Assembly: GCA_938021445.1 (NCBI GenBank) | Contig: CALIGR010000173.1 | Location: 1 to 12,227, forward strand | Direction of reading: 5' to 3' | DNA length: 12,227 bases | Source: an uncultured Candidatus Altimarinota bacterium | GTDB lineage: Bacteria; Patescibacteriota; Gracilibacteria; UBA4473 | Part shown: piece by piece, positions 1 through 8,303 of the stretch | How the letters are laid out: the number at the start of each line of letters is the position of its first letter | Position numbering within the stretch: the first letter of the stretch is position 1 | Program-made: the position numbers and the translations under genes | The notes under the pieces: generated by a model | What the model saw: only the letters and a program-made list of their open reading frames with translations | What the model was told of the DNA's origin: nothing | The model's database searches: none

Positions 1-47
1 GACATTTGAACATGATTTAAGCGTTGTAAAAATAAAGCTTATATTAA
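1..47. other. AT-rich leader before the first gene, no clear promoter
   Basis: This is a short AT-rich stretch. The best candidates are TTGTAA at 24-29, the same hexamer as the good promoter at 7421-7426, and TATATT at 40-45. They are only 10 bases apart, so they cannot pair; either one alone would put transcription start at or after the ATG at 48 and favour a later start such as 72 or 177. No ribosome-binding site is seen. Confidence 0.25.
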
Positions 48-2249
48 ATGATTAAGCGCTATTTAGTAAATATGCAGGAGAATATTTCGATCAAAAATCA
101 CCACATTAAGTGTCACAAATCTTTTAAAAATGAAATAGTCGCACTAGATTCGATAAACAATTTCACAAAAAAAAACATGAGTCGTGACGATATAGTAACT
201 AATCCAGACAAAACAGGACAACGAACCTTCGATACGGAAAATCCAACGCCAGAAATACCAAATTTCCCCGGAAAAGATCGGCTAATAGAAATAATAGAAA
301 GAGGTTTACGAGCCGCTCAAAAGGCTTTTTCTTTCGCCATAAGAGGGCGAACTGGAGGAACTTTTTTTATTAGTGATGTAGGACCAGAAACGCCAGATTT
401 GAAAGCCTGTGACCTAAGACAGCTAACATGGGTCCAGGAAAGGCAAGAAGACCCACAAGCAAGACTGCTACAAAATGTCTTAAACGGAGCTGAAATACAA
501 AAAATTGAAAGCTTCAATGCTTCCGCTCATTTAAGCGTCACTCCGCCAACGAGACTCATTGGCGAAAACTGCTGGAGAGTCGAGACGTCCGACGGTCCTT
601 ATTGGATTGGAACGATATTCAACCCAGGACAAACCACTGATGTTATACACCTAGGCGCGGGAATATCTCAGTTGTGTGAAGCCGCAAACCTTATTCAAGA
701 TCCAACGTTTGATCCACTAGACGAAAATAGCGTCACGCCAATGACTGAGCGCATTACCGAGTTAAAAATAACACAAAGTCAAAAAACCCCTGGAGAACTA
801 CCTTTCTTCATAACCCTGGCAGAAAAAGATCTAATTGGCTCCAAAAAATGTCATATAGAAAATGGAGAAATTATATACATGGAAGACGAGGAAAGCCCTG
901 GCATAACCATCATGTCTACCGACATCGAAATGCAGAGAATGCCCTACCAACAACTTTTACCCAAAAGACCCCGAATGGCTGATATAAGGAGAAGGCGAAA
1001 ACCAATTGATCCCCAGTTCGAAGAAACACCGATTGCTCATCCGTCAGAAATAATCCCAACGCCTGGGTTTGGTCCAGATCTTGCGCTGACCGACCTCCAG
1101 ACAAATCAAGCCCAAACAAAGCTCAGTGCTAAAATGCAGCTTAAACCCGAGCTCTCTGCTGGACATTTTGAAGGGGCCGAAATTGTCCCCGTTCACATAA
1201 CCGCGGCCCCAGTGTTTCAAGCCTGTGAATATCTCTATCGAAAAAAGCATCCAGACAAAACCTATACGGCGGTCAGTCAAATACGAAAAATGACGGTCCC
1301 ACTGCCCCTCTCGTACGATGACAATCTACACATAGCGGTTCAAGAATTAGATGATGGAGAGTACGCCGTACAAGTATTTTATTGGAATAATGATTCTAAC
1401 TTATGGGAAATGGCCGTCTCATTCGGAAACATAACGGTGAGTGCCGCTGATCACCAAAAAAACAGCTGGGCTGATAGCGAAGCCGCCAAATTATTTTACT
1501 ATCAATTAGCCATTCCTGAGTATCAGGAATACCTAAAAGATGTTGCAAAGGAAGTAACCGCAGCGGTAGCCGAGATACCAAAGATAGAAAAAGTCGTTGA
1601 TATCGGTTGTGGCACAAGAGCTAACTGTATGAATATGGTCATTGGTTCACTCGATCAAGCCGGAAATACGGGTCCACTAAACGTGCTGCTAACAGACGTG
1701 GATAGTGATGACGAAAAGTCTATTCCCGAGCAAGCGCTCGAAAACCTCTGTCTGGACCTAAGGAAACAAGGTGTAAAAACCGCCACTCATTTTCAAACGG
1801 CCGTTTCAGACTCTGGTTCTGGCGAAATAATACCGGCCGCTCTTCTTGACGAACCGAAGATCGATTTAGGCATTTCAAATTTAGTTTTTAACTACGGTGA
1901 CACCGAGGCCGAAATAGCAAAACTTAGCTCAATCATAGCTCCTGATGGTCAGGTCATTCTCGGCCTTACTGTAGAGCACCCGCTCTACTACAAGCTAATG
2001 CGAAAAATAGCCGAGAGAGTAGAAGCCAGTGGGAACTATGAAGACTACGACATCATACAAGGGATGAAGTATGTCGGGAGCCTTATGCACAATCACAGCA
2101 TAAAGGGCATTAGCACAAGCGCTCAATTTCTCCCCACAGCACAGGTCACTCAGTGGCTTGAGGCAGCCGGATTTGAGATCCAATCCGTAGTTGAGGAGAC
2201 ATTTGATGGATTAGCCTGTATCATTAGAGCAAAAAAACTCAAAAAATGA
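48..2249 (+). CDS. Putative double-hotdog (FabZ/DH-like) and SAM-dependent methyltransferase fusion protein
   Basis: Seen: residues about 490-733 form a class I SAM-dependent methyltransferase. The SAM-binding glycine loop is VVDIGCGTRA (516-525), the acidic end of strand 2 is LLTDVD (547-552), and strand 4/5 lies around LGISNLVFNYG and PDGQVILGL. Residues about 355-466 look like a hotdog fold: AGHFEGAEIVP (371-381) matches the FabZ pattern GHFPGxxxxPG, followed by a helix ending FQACEYL and strands ending NITV. Residues about 158-300 may be a degenerate copy (LGAGISQLCEAA, then similar strands). Residues 44-157 are unrecognised. Known: FabZ-type enzymes use this His plus an acid about 12 residues on; here that position is Ala386, so dehydratase activity is doubtful. 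The protein is probably cytosolic, with no signal peptide. The substrate is unknown. The start is unsettled: ATGs at 48, 72 and 177 are in frame and none has a ribosome-binding site; the first 43 codons are AT-rich and Lys/Asn-rich, so 177 is attractive. It overlaps the kinase gene by four bases. Confidence 0.8.
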   Translation: MIKRYLVNMQENISIKNHHIKCHKSFKNEIVALDSINNFTKKNMSRDDIVTNPDKTGQRTFDTENPTPEIPNFPGKDRLIEIIERGLRAAQKAFSFAIRGRTGGTFFISDVGPETPDLKACDLRQLTWVQERQEDPQARLLQNVLNGAEIQKIESFNASAHLSVTPPTRLIGENCWRVETSDGPYWIGTIFNPGQTTDVIHLGAGISQLCEAANLIQDPTFDPLDENSVTPMTERITELKITQSQKTPGELPFFITLAEKDLIGSKKCHIENGEIIYMEDEESPGITIMSTDIEMQRMPYQQLLPKRPRMADIRRRRKPIDPQFEETPIAHPSEIIPTPGFGPDLALTDLQTNQAQTKLSAKMQLKPELSAGHFEGAEIVPVHITAAPVFQACEYLYRKKHPDKTYTAVSQIRKMTVPLPLSYDDNLHIAVQELDDGEYAVQVFYWNNDSNLWEMAVSFGNITVSAADHQKNSWADSEAAKLFYYQLAIPEYQEYLKDVAKEVTAAVAEIPKIEKVVDIGCGTRANCMNMVIGSLDQAGNTGPLNVLLTDVDSDDEKSIPEQALENLCLDLRKQGVKTATHFQTAVSDSGSGEIIPAALLDEPKIDLGISNLVFNYGDTEAEIAKLSSIIAPDGQVILGLTVEHPLYYKLMRKIAERVEASGNYEDYDIIQGMKYVGSLMHNHSIKGISTSAQFLPTAQVTQWLEAAGFEIQSVVEETFDGLACIIRAKKLKK

Positions 2250-4393
2250 ATCTCTATGCGTTTTTAGGTTTCAGTGCGCTCTTTAATGCCATCACAGGAA
2301 TCATGGTGGCTATTGTTTTGTATAAGAAAAAATACAATTCTAAGATTGCTAAAATATTCATATTTCAGTGCTTACTGATAGCGGCTTGGGGAATGCTCTA
2401 CTTCTTTCCCTTTACCCCTGAAAACAAAACACTGAGCCTGCTTTCTTTCTACACACTACACTTAGCGAGCAACTTCATAACCGTGGCCCATTTCCATCTA
2501 GTCTGCCATGTCCTAAATATCTGGGAAACTCATAAAAAATACGTCAAAGCCGGGTACCTTATTCATCTCGTTTTTTGGCTCTTTATTCCGACACAGTTAT
2601 TTATTATAGACATCGTACCAAAGTTCGATCTCGCCTTTTGGCCTATTCCCGGCCCTCTATACTATATCTGGCTCGTGTCTTGGTCTTTTTTCATTGTTTA
2701 CCCAGCCATACTGCTCTACCAACACTACAGAAAAGCCGAAGGTCTCAGAAAAAGACAACTTAAAGGATTTCTAGTCGGCACGCTCGTGGGGCTTTCTTCT
2801 GGATCGACCAACTATTTCCTGTTTTTAGACATAAATATACCGCCATACCTCAACATACTCGCCTCGGTCTATGTATGCAGCATTGCCTATTTGATAGCTC
2901 GTTACCGGTTTGTTAACTTCGAACTCAACCTACTTCACTTCCTTCAAAAAACACTCTCGTTCTCTCTTACGATAGTGAGTTTATTTTCTCTCTATTTCTA
3001 TCTCAATCAGATCGCAACCATAGAAAGAGGAGGAGCTCTTTATCTGGTTGGTTTGGTTTTTGCGCTGGCACTCTACCACATATTTGAGTCTATTTTCACA
3101 AACTCTCGACTACTATCGCATATTCTAAGACTCTCTGACTTTGAATCTTTCGAGAAAGCTATCGGTGACTTCAAAGAACACAAAACCTTCTATTCTAACA
3201 AAAAGCAGCTAGAAAAGGCTCTAGACGAACTATTTATAGAGAAAATACAGTTAGAATCCGCACAAATTATAGAACAAAAACCATTAGAAAAAAATTTCCC
3301 AAAACTTTATAAATTCTTTCAAACCAACAAAGGCACACTCGTAAACGAAGAAGTTGAGCTTAGACAGGCTGAGCAAAAAACACGTATTCCTTACGCCTCA
3401 GAACTTAAAAAAATTGGTGAGGTTTGTTGTCCCATACACGCAAACGAAAAACTAATCGGGCTCCTCGTTCTCGGCGACAAAAAAGTTGGGAACTATTTCT
3501 CGCTCGAAGAGTTGAACCTTATAGACCAAGTCGGGAAGCATCTATCTCTTTCACTCTCCGCGATTAACTACAACGAAACGCTTAAAGATGAAGTTGAGGT
3601 CAAAACTGAGCAGTTAAAGAAAGCCAATGCCAAAATCACAAAGTCTTATAAAAAACTACAAGAACTAGACGCTCTTAAAGACGACTTTATTTCTATTGCT
3701 TCTCATGAGCTTCGAACGCCTATGACTATCATTCGAGGCTATACTGATTTCCTTCTTTCTGAAAAATTTGGAAGCGTAAACAAACAGCAAAAAGAGTTTC
3801 TCACCAATATATTTGAAAGCACTAAAGACCTGATCCATCTGACCAACAACATGTTAGACATAAGCCGGATCGAAGCCGGTACTTTCAACGTACACCTCGA
3901 GAAAACCGACCTCTCAAAATGGATGAAAAAAATGGTAGATGATTTCACCATTATCTGTGAGGAAAAGCAGATGAAAATCTCCCTTGAACAAAAAATTAAG
4001 AAGAAAAATTTAACTTTTGACCGTGGAAAGTTTGAGCAAGTACTTAAAAACATCATTGGGAATGCTTATAAAATGACACCAAATAAAGGAAAAATAAGTG
4101 TATACCTCACTGAAGACAAAAACCAGTATACGATTGAAGTTAAAGACACCGGTCCCGGAATACATAAAGACAAGCAGGAAATTATTTTTGAGAAGTTTCA
4201 GCAACTTGAAACCGGGCTCAAAAAAAGATACTCAGGCTCTGGTCTAGGGCTCAATATTGTGAAAAAAATTGTCGAATACTTCGGCGGAAAAGTCTGGGTA
4301 GAAAGTGCAGGGATCCCAGGAAAAGGCTCTAGCTTTTTTTTCACCATTCAAAAAAAATTACCTAAAAAAATTGAGTTACAGAGCGTGACTTAA
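2246..4393 (+). CDS. Membrane-bound sensor histidine kinase with 7TM-type N-terminal region
   Basis: It autophosphorylates a histidine and passes the phosphate to a response regulator, acting at the inner membrane. Residues 1-285 contain about eight hydrophobic segments (about 5-26, 34-54, 64-90, 103-122, 137-158, 173-218, 234-254, 263-280), like the N-terminal 7TM sensor regions of other kinases. Residues about 320-445 look like a weak GAF domain (IGLLVLGDKK near 404-413). A coiled coil spans about 445-477. The HisKA H-box is ASHELRTPM with phospho-acceptor His487. The ATPase domain has the N-box NIIGNAYKMT (Asn606), G1 DTGPGI (634-639), F-box IFEKFQQLE (647-655) and G2 GSGLGL (664-669). All catalytic elements are present, so it should be active. 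There is no receiver domain, and no response regulator gene is in the window, so its partner is encoded elsewhere. Its ATG overlaps the previous stop (ATGA), implying translational coupling. The signal sensed is unknown. Confidence 0.93.
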   Translation: MNLYAFLGFSALFNAITGIMVAIVLYKKKYNSKIAKIFIFQCLLIAAWGMLYFFPFTPENKTLSLLSFYTLHLASNFITVAHFHLVCHVLNIWETHKKYVKAGYLIHLVFWLFIPTQLFIIDIVPKFDLAFWPIPGPLYYIWLVSWSFFIVYPAILLYQHYRKAEGLRKRQLKGFLVGTLVGLSSGSTNYFLFLDINIPPYLNILASVYVCSIAYLIARYRFVNFELNLLHFLQKTLSFSLTIVSLFSLYFYLNQIATIERGGALYLVGLVFALALYHIFESIFTNSRLLSHILRLSDFESFEKAIGDFKEHKTFYSNKKQLEKALDELFIEKIQLESAQIIEQKPLEKNFPKLYKFFQTNKGTLVNEEVELRQAEQKTRIPYASELKKIGEVCCPIHANEKLIGLLVLGDKKVGNYFSLEELNLIDQVGKHLSLSLSAINYNETLKDEVEVKTEQLKKANAKITKSYKKLQELDALKDDFISIASHELRTPMTIIRGYTDFLLSEKFGSVNKQQKEFLTNIFESTKDLIHLTNNMLDISRIEAGTFNVHLEKTDLSKWMKKMVDDFTIICEEKQMKISLEQKIKKKNLTFDRGKFEQVLKNIIGNAYKMTPNKGKISVYLTEDKNQYTIEVKDTGPGIHKDKQEIIFEKFQQLETGLKKRYSGSGLGLNIVKKIVEYFGGKVWVESAGIPGKGSSFFFTIQKKLPKKIELQSVT

Positions 4394-4401
4394 AAGTTCA
4401 C
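4385..4401. other. Convergent stop-codon overlap with imperfect inverted repeat
   Basis: The kinase gene stops with TAA at 4391-4393 and the leftward fibre gene stops with TAA on the other strand at 4390-4392, sharing the palindrome TTAA. It is centred in an imperfect inverted repeat, GTGACTTAAAAGTTCAC. No T-run follows in either direction, so it is at best a weak bidirectional stem-loop. There is no other room for a terminator between the two genes. Confidence 0.4.
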
Positions 4402-7377
4402 CCAAGCGGTCCCGTTACAGCCTTGAAAAACTCCAGCATTGTAGCGAATCACCCCAGCGCTAATGACTCCACAAGCACTCGCTGTATTTCTAAGCTTAAT
4501 GGCACCATTAATGTCTAATTTTTCACCGGTACTCGCGGTGCCGAGCCCCACATTGCCATCTGCATCCTGATTAAAACCTAAAGTCCAGGTAATTGGATCT
4601 CCCACAACACCGGCTGGAGCCGAGTGAATATCCAGTCGTCCATTTTCACTCATACGAAACTTAATCGCTCCGTCGGCTATCCCGGCATAATTGTCATCAT
4701 TATCTGCTCCGGTTTTGATCTGCCAGTTTCCCTGACCATCATGCGTCGTGATCCGAACCTGGCCATTATCAAACCATATATTATCTTCCCCGGTCAGGTA
4801 TAAACCCGGTAGCTCATCACTACCAACGGTTTGTATTCGTCCGACTGGATCGTCGACTCCAATCCCGACATTACCGTCTGAGTTTATGACCATAGCCGTT
4901 TGAAGGCCGGTTCCATCATTGACCGAAAATCTCAAACGCCCGGTTTGCCCGTCTGCGTCTTCCATTCCAGCGGCCAGCCTCCCCATTGAATATTCCGTCC
5001 CAGCGCCTTCATTACTATCAAAATTTTGTAAATCAACGTACGCCGTATCAACGTTCGTCGTCCCGTTTCTGGCCCCTTTAATCGCTATCCCTGTATCAGT
5101 ACCGCTCGGCGCTGAGGTCTCAAAGAGGGCCACTATTCCATCACCCTCTTCAGTAGCGTGAAGTTGAAACTGTGGGTCTAGCTGGTTGATCCCTACTTTC
5201 CCTCCATTGTAAGAAAGAATGACATCATCATTTCCGGTATCAGAGATATAGAGATCCCCAGTCTTATTAAGAATAAATGAGTCAGCCGTATCATGATAAA
5301 GCTTCAAATCCTGACTTTCCCCCAAAAAGAAATCCCCACCAGGCCCCGTCCCACCAACAATCCCATCACCATCCGCATCAAGCACCCAATCCCCTTCAAC
5401 TCCATAAATTCCATAATTGTTAGTGGTTCCATTCCTGGCTGTAATATGAATACCATAATTGTTCAAATTACTGGTTGAAGTATTACTAACCTGAAGTCCA
5501 TAAGCCGTATTAGCACCACTAACCGTAGCATAAACACCCCGCGCTGTATTCATATTATTAGCCGTAGCCAGCTTCGCGATATCAAAGTATCCACCATAAG
5601 CATTGGTTATATCCCCTCCATCATCTGAAGCAGAATAGACTCGTCCTCTGGTTCCATAGGCATTGGCAATCGAACCATCTTGACCATTTGTCGTTGCGGC
5701 ATAGTTATAAGCTCCATAAGCATTAGTAATATCATTACCATAGGATAGAGCACTTCCATTAAAGGCTCTCAGGTTTGTAATACTTCCAGTCGAAGCCGAG
5801 CGGCCACGGGCGGTCGAGTTGACTCCATAAGCTGCAGCTAAGCTAGAAGTTGTGTCGTTTTGGTAGGCTTCTGCTTGAAGGCCATAAAGCGTTCCCAAAT
5901 CCGATGCCGCATCACTATCATTATAAGCTGTAGCGTGTACCCCTCTCATCGTACGAAAGGTCTCAGACCCCGTATTTCTTACTCGTGAGTAAAGTCCTGT
6001 CGCTTCTGAATGCTTATTCCCAACTAAATCCTCTGTCTTGTTATTTACCAGATCAAAGAAACCATTATAACTGGTTCTTGTCCCCGTTAAGACCGGAGAG
6101 GTAACCGTAACCGAGCTTCTCAGCTGAAACGTATTCGCATCTTCATTGTAATTATCGGCTAACGTCAAAGTCTGAAGATCTGTATTAGTCGCATTTGGCC
6201 CAATCGCCGTATGATGTGAAACATCTAAATCTCCATCTTCATCAAGGGTCGCCAGTGTTTGTCCCTCTGAAGTTTCCGTATCTTTCTTAAAGTAAAATAA
6301 AGAAGCATCCGTATCATTATCCGAGTCTATATTAAAAATCATATTACTCTCAGCCGCAATAAGTCCTTGAGCCGTCATCAAAATATCAGAACCGGCACCA
6401 ACACCGCCTTTCCCTTTATTAAGAATTAGTGCATCTGAAACTCCATCTGACTTGTAGCGCACATTCCCAAACTCATCAATAGCGACTCGCTCAACGCCAT
6501 CTGTCTGAAGTCTTATCGTATCATCATCGGCCGCCTTCTCTAGCTCTATTTTAGTATCTCCATCGACATCTGTTAAGTTTCCAAAACTAAGGACTACTTT
6601 ATTTCCATCCTGGATCTCAAGTTCTTGAGTGGCCGCTGAATAACTAAGCTTTTGATCGTCTGTGTCTGTTCCGCCTAGATCTGCAGCAGCCGTACAATTC
6701 AGCCCATTACTATCACAATAAAAATCTCCGCCAATCGCTCCATTTGCATCAATTTTCAGCTCCTGACCACCAGACCCTGATCCATCACCAGGAACTTGAT
6801 CCCCAATCGTTAACTCTTTTTTAACATTAGTCCTTCCATCACCCCAGACTCGAAACTTCCAATCAGCAGGAGTAACCGCTGTAGCTGAAGTATTAGCTCG
6901 CAAATCAATCAGTATATCTTCCGAGAATGGATTCTGCAGACCATCGTTATTATTATCTCCTTCTCCATCCATTTCCACAACGATTCCCGTCTCTCCTCCC
7001 CAGTTTTGCTTTTTATCGATATAAAGTCCTGGTGCATCAATATCACTAGAAGCTTTAATATGAAGATTTGCCTGAGGATCGGTAACATCTCCAATCGAAA
7101 CTCGAGATTCAGTATCAATATAGAGACCCTTACCACTCCCATCCGGGGTAATCAAAAAATTATCGTCAACCGTGTCAAAGCTAATTTTTACCCCGCTACT
7201 AGCGCCAAACTCAAGATCAATATCTGCCTGAGCATTATCGCCAAAATCTAGAGTGAAAGTATCCGTCTCTATCCCGGCTTCAGTTGTAAAAACTAAACTC
7301 GCCTTTCCACTTCCCGGAAAGAGCAATACAACGGAACAAAACAAAATCATAAAACTTTCTAATTTTTTAAACAACAT
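4390..7377 (-). CDS. Secreted modular fibre-like protein with NVGIG stalk units and YG repeats
   Basis: The 995-residue protein begins with a Sec signal peptide (KK, then hydrophobic FMILFCSVVLLF, cleavage probably after SGKA, residue 26). It is Asp/Gly/Asn/Thr-rich and likely all-beta. In order: an EAG module (33-76) shared with the two neighbours; a 'VSIGDVTDPQANLHI' stalk unit (93-107); a TDDQKLSYSAATQELEI tail-fibre-like motif (239-255); a DVDGDTKIELE module (270-280); about twelve YG repeats (about 458-665); a DLKLYHDTADSFI motif (690-702) familiar from marine phage tail fibres; three more stalk units (from 726, 835 and 941); and a C-terminal two-cysteine module (CG...GVIRYN...CNGTAW). 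Known: such stalk units occur in trimeric phage tail fibres and bacterial surface fibres, usually capped by an S74 intramolecular chaperone, which is absent here. Inferred role: an extracellular adhesive or structural fibre. No enzymatic motif is seen. The ATG at 7377 lacks a ribosome-binding site; ATG 7350 (Met10) would also keep part of the hydrophobic core. Confidence 0.85.
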   Translation of the reverse strand: MLFKKLESFMILFCSVVLLFPGSGKASLVFTTEAGIETDTFTLDFGDNAQADIDLEFGASSGVKISFDTVDDNFLITPDGSGKGLYIDTESRVSIGDVTDPQANLHIKASSDIDAPGLYIDKKQNWGGETGIVVEMDGEGDNNNDGLQNPFSEDILIDLRANTSATAVTPADWKFRVWGDGRTNVKKELTIGDQVPGDGSGSGGQELKIDANGAIGGDFYCDSNGLNCTAAADLGGTDTDDQKLSYSAATQELEIQDGNKVVLSFGNLTDVDGDTKIELEKAADDDTIRLQTDGVERVAIDEFGNVRYKSDGVSDALILNKGKGGVGAGSDILMTAQGLIAAESNMIFNIDSDNDTDASLFYFKKDTETSEGQTLATLDEDGDLDVSHHTAIGPNATNTDLQTLTLADNYNEDANTFQLRSSVTVTSPVLTGTRTSYNGFFDLVNNKTEDLVGNKHSEATGLYSRVRNTGSETFRTMRGVHATAYNDSDAASDLGTLYGLQAEAYQNDTTSSLAAAYGVNSTARGRSASTGSITNLRAFNGSALSYGNDITNAYGAYNYAATTNGQDGSIANAYGTRGRVYSASDDGGDITNAYGGYFDIAKLATANNMNTARGVYATVSGANTAYGLQVSNTSTSNLNNYGIHITARNGTTNNYGIYGVEGDWVLDADGDGIVGGTGPGGDFFLGESQDLKLYHDTADSFILNKTGDLYISDTGNDDVILSYNGGKVGINQLDPQFQLHATEEGDGIVALFETSAPSGTDTGIAIKGARNGTTNVDTAYVDLQNFDSNEGAGTEYSMGRLAAGMEDADGQTGRLRFSVNDGTGLQTAMVINSDGNVGIGVDDPVGRIQTVGSDELPGLYLTGEDNIWFDNGQVRITTHDGQGNWQIKTGADNDDNYAGIADGAIKFRMSENGRLDIHSAPAGVVGDPITWTLGFNQDADGNVGLGTASTGEKLDINGAIKLRNTASACGVISAGVIRYNAGVFQGCNGTAWVNF
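5383..6006 (-). repeat. About twelve degenerate YG-type protein repeats
   Basis: Within the 995-residue protein, residues about 458-665 consist of units of roughly 13-22 residues that begin YG or RG and end in a small residue after a turn: YGLQAEAY..., YGVNSTARG..., YGAYNYAATTN...SIANA, YGTRGRVYSA...DITNA, YGGYFDIAK..., RGVYATVSG..., YGLQVSN..., YGIHITARN..., YGIYG. The pattern hydrophobic-x-hydrophobic with a Gly/Asn turn suggests a beta-solenoid or stacked trimeric fibre segment. The matching + strand shows recurring ccataagc/ccatag blocks, which fits growth by tandem duplication. Unit length shrinks toward the C-terminal end. Confidence 0.75.
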
Positions 7378-7397
7378 GTGGGTAAATTAATCAGATT

Positions 7398-7426
7398 ATT
7401 ATACCTTAAAAAAGGCCGGTTTACAA
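7398..7426 (-). promoter_or_regulatory. Sigma-70-type promoter of the 995-residue fibre gene
   Basis: On the minus strand TTGTAA (7421-7426) and a perfect TATAAT (7398-7403) are separated by exactly 17 bases, ending GG before the -10. The expected transcription start lies near 7391, giving a 5' leader of about 14 bases before ATG 7377. The leader has no Shine-Dalgarno sequence. This promoter lies in the 80-base gap after the 279-residue gene, so the fibre gene can be expressed on its own. Confidence 0.7.
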
Positions 7427-7457
7427 TTAAAGAATCTTAATTTAAATACTTAGTTTT

Positions 7458-8297
7458 TTATCTTATGCGCTCAATAATAAGGCGTGACGCGTCTGACAAC
7501 GTCTCCACATTAGTCGTTCCTCCCGTTCTTTGTATACGCGCTCTGATAATCCCTCCTGCCGCGACTTGATGCAAAATTGTCATCGCGCAACTAGTCTCCT
7601 CCGTCTCCCGTAAATAACAATCCGAGAAAGCCCCAGGAATATCAACGCCATCTTCTTGTAGTCTAACTTCAATCGAAGTTCTTTGCCCTCCCGTTGTATT
7701 AGTCTCTGTGTATCCTGAGTCTAAGTGAATTTTATAGAGCCCTGCATTTGTGATAGTCACCTCATCAGCCATAAGACTATAATTTGGATCTACAACCTCT
7801 GGAGTATCTAAATTTAAAGTAATTTCTGTCCCATCTACAACCTGACCTCCCGTCCCATCATAAGCGTAGAAAACACTCGCTACACCAACACCACCCCCAA
7901 CTGCATCAAGCTGCTCCCAAAGGGACCCATTACAAACATACATGTTTGTATCTGCTGTATTAAAATAGGTCTTCCCTGTAACCGTTCCATCACATGTCGG
8001 CGCGGCAGCTAGGTTCTCAACTCTAAAGTTAAGCGCTTGATTGTCAGTCAGATCAAAATTTTTATTAACCAAAAACTTATCATTCAGTGTATCAAAAGTG
8101 ATTTTAGCCCCTAAAGCCGTTCCAAACTCTAGGTCTATAAAGTCCTGAGAGTTATCGCCAAAATCAATGGTAAAAGTATCAAGTTCTACTCCTGCTTCTT
8201 GGGTGAAAATAAGACGTGCAGAAGTCTCTTCCAGGGCCGAAAAGCTGCCTAGCAGTAAAATTAAACCTAAAAACTTAATTCCAAATAACCTATCCAT
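7458..8297 (-). CDS. Secreted C1q/TNF-like domain protein with EAG and two-cysteine modules
   Basis: The 279-residue protein opens with a clear signal peptide (MDRLFGIKFLGLILLLGSFS, cleavage probably after TSA at residue 27). Residues about 28-83 are the EAG module (EAGVELDTFTIDFGDN...), nearly the same as the start of the 995-residue neighbour. Residues about 93-127 are the two-cysteine module (ENL...TCDG...TYFN...YVCNGSLW, Cys102 and Cys122). Residues about 140-279 resemble a C1q/TNF-like or BclA C-terminal jelly roll: alternating strands, ITNAGLYKIHLDSGY, LQEDGVDIPG, an aliphatic HQVAAGGIIRARI strand and a terminal RLIIERI strand. Known: these domains form trimers and bind ligands in spore-coat and adhesive proteins. 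Inferred role: a short trimeric surface or adhesin protein. I set the start at ATG 8297: an upstream TTG at 8336 would read through the promoter and spoil the signal peptide. It sits 42 bases after the large fibre gene's stop and carries its own promoter. Confidence 0.85.
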   Translation of the reverse strand: MDRLFGIKFLGLILLLGSFSALEETSARLIFTQEAGVELDTFTIDFGDNSQDFIDLEFGTALGAKITFDTLNDKFLVNKNFDLTDNQALNFRVENLAAAPTCDGTVTGKTYFNTADTNMYVCNGSLWEQLDAVGGGVGVASVFYAYDGTGGQVVDGTEITLNLDTPEVVDPNYSLMADEVTITNAGLYKIHLDSGYTETNTTGGQRTSIEVRLQEDGVDIPGAFSDCYLRETEETSCAMTILHQVAAGGIIRARIQRTGGTTNVETLSDASRLIIERIR

Positions 8298-8303
8298 CCT
8301 GAA

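Noticed and set aside
76-80. AGGAG as a ribosome-binding site for the first gene
   Set aside because: It lies after ATG 48 and ATG 72 and nearly 100 bases before ATG 177; only an in-frame ATT at 84 is close, which is too rare a start to claim.
2247-2267. Alternative code with TGA read as glycine (as in Gracilibacteria/SR1)
   Set aside because: The ATGA overlap makes a normal stop the better reading, and all long frames use GGN glycine codons with no internal TGA. A TAG only six codons on means this one site is not decisive by itself.
5383-6006. CRISPR array
   Set aside because: The recurring blocks are in-frame protein repeats with degenerate DNA and uneven spacing, lying inside an open coding frame.
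7425-7442. AATTAA...TTAATT inverted repeat as a terminator after the 279-residue gene
   Set aside because: The arms are A/T only, no T-run follows on the minus strand, and it runs into the -35 of the next promoter; likely chance.
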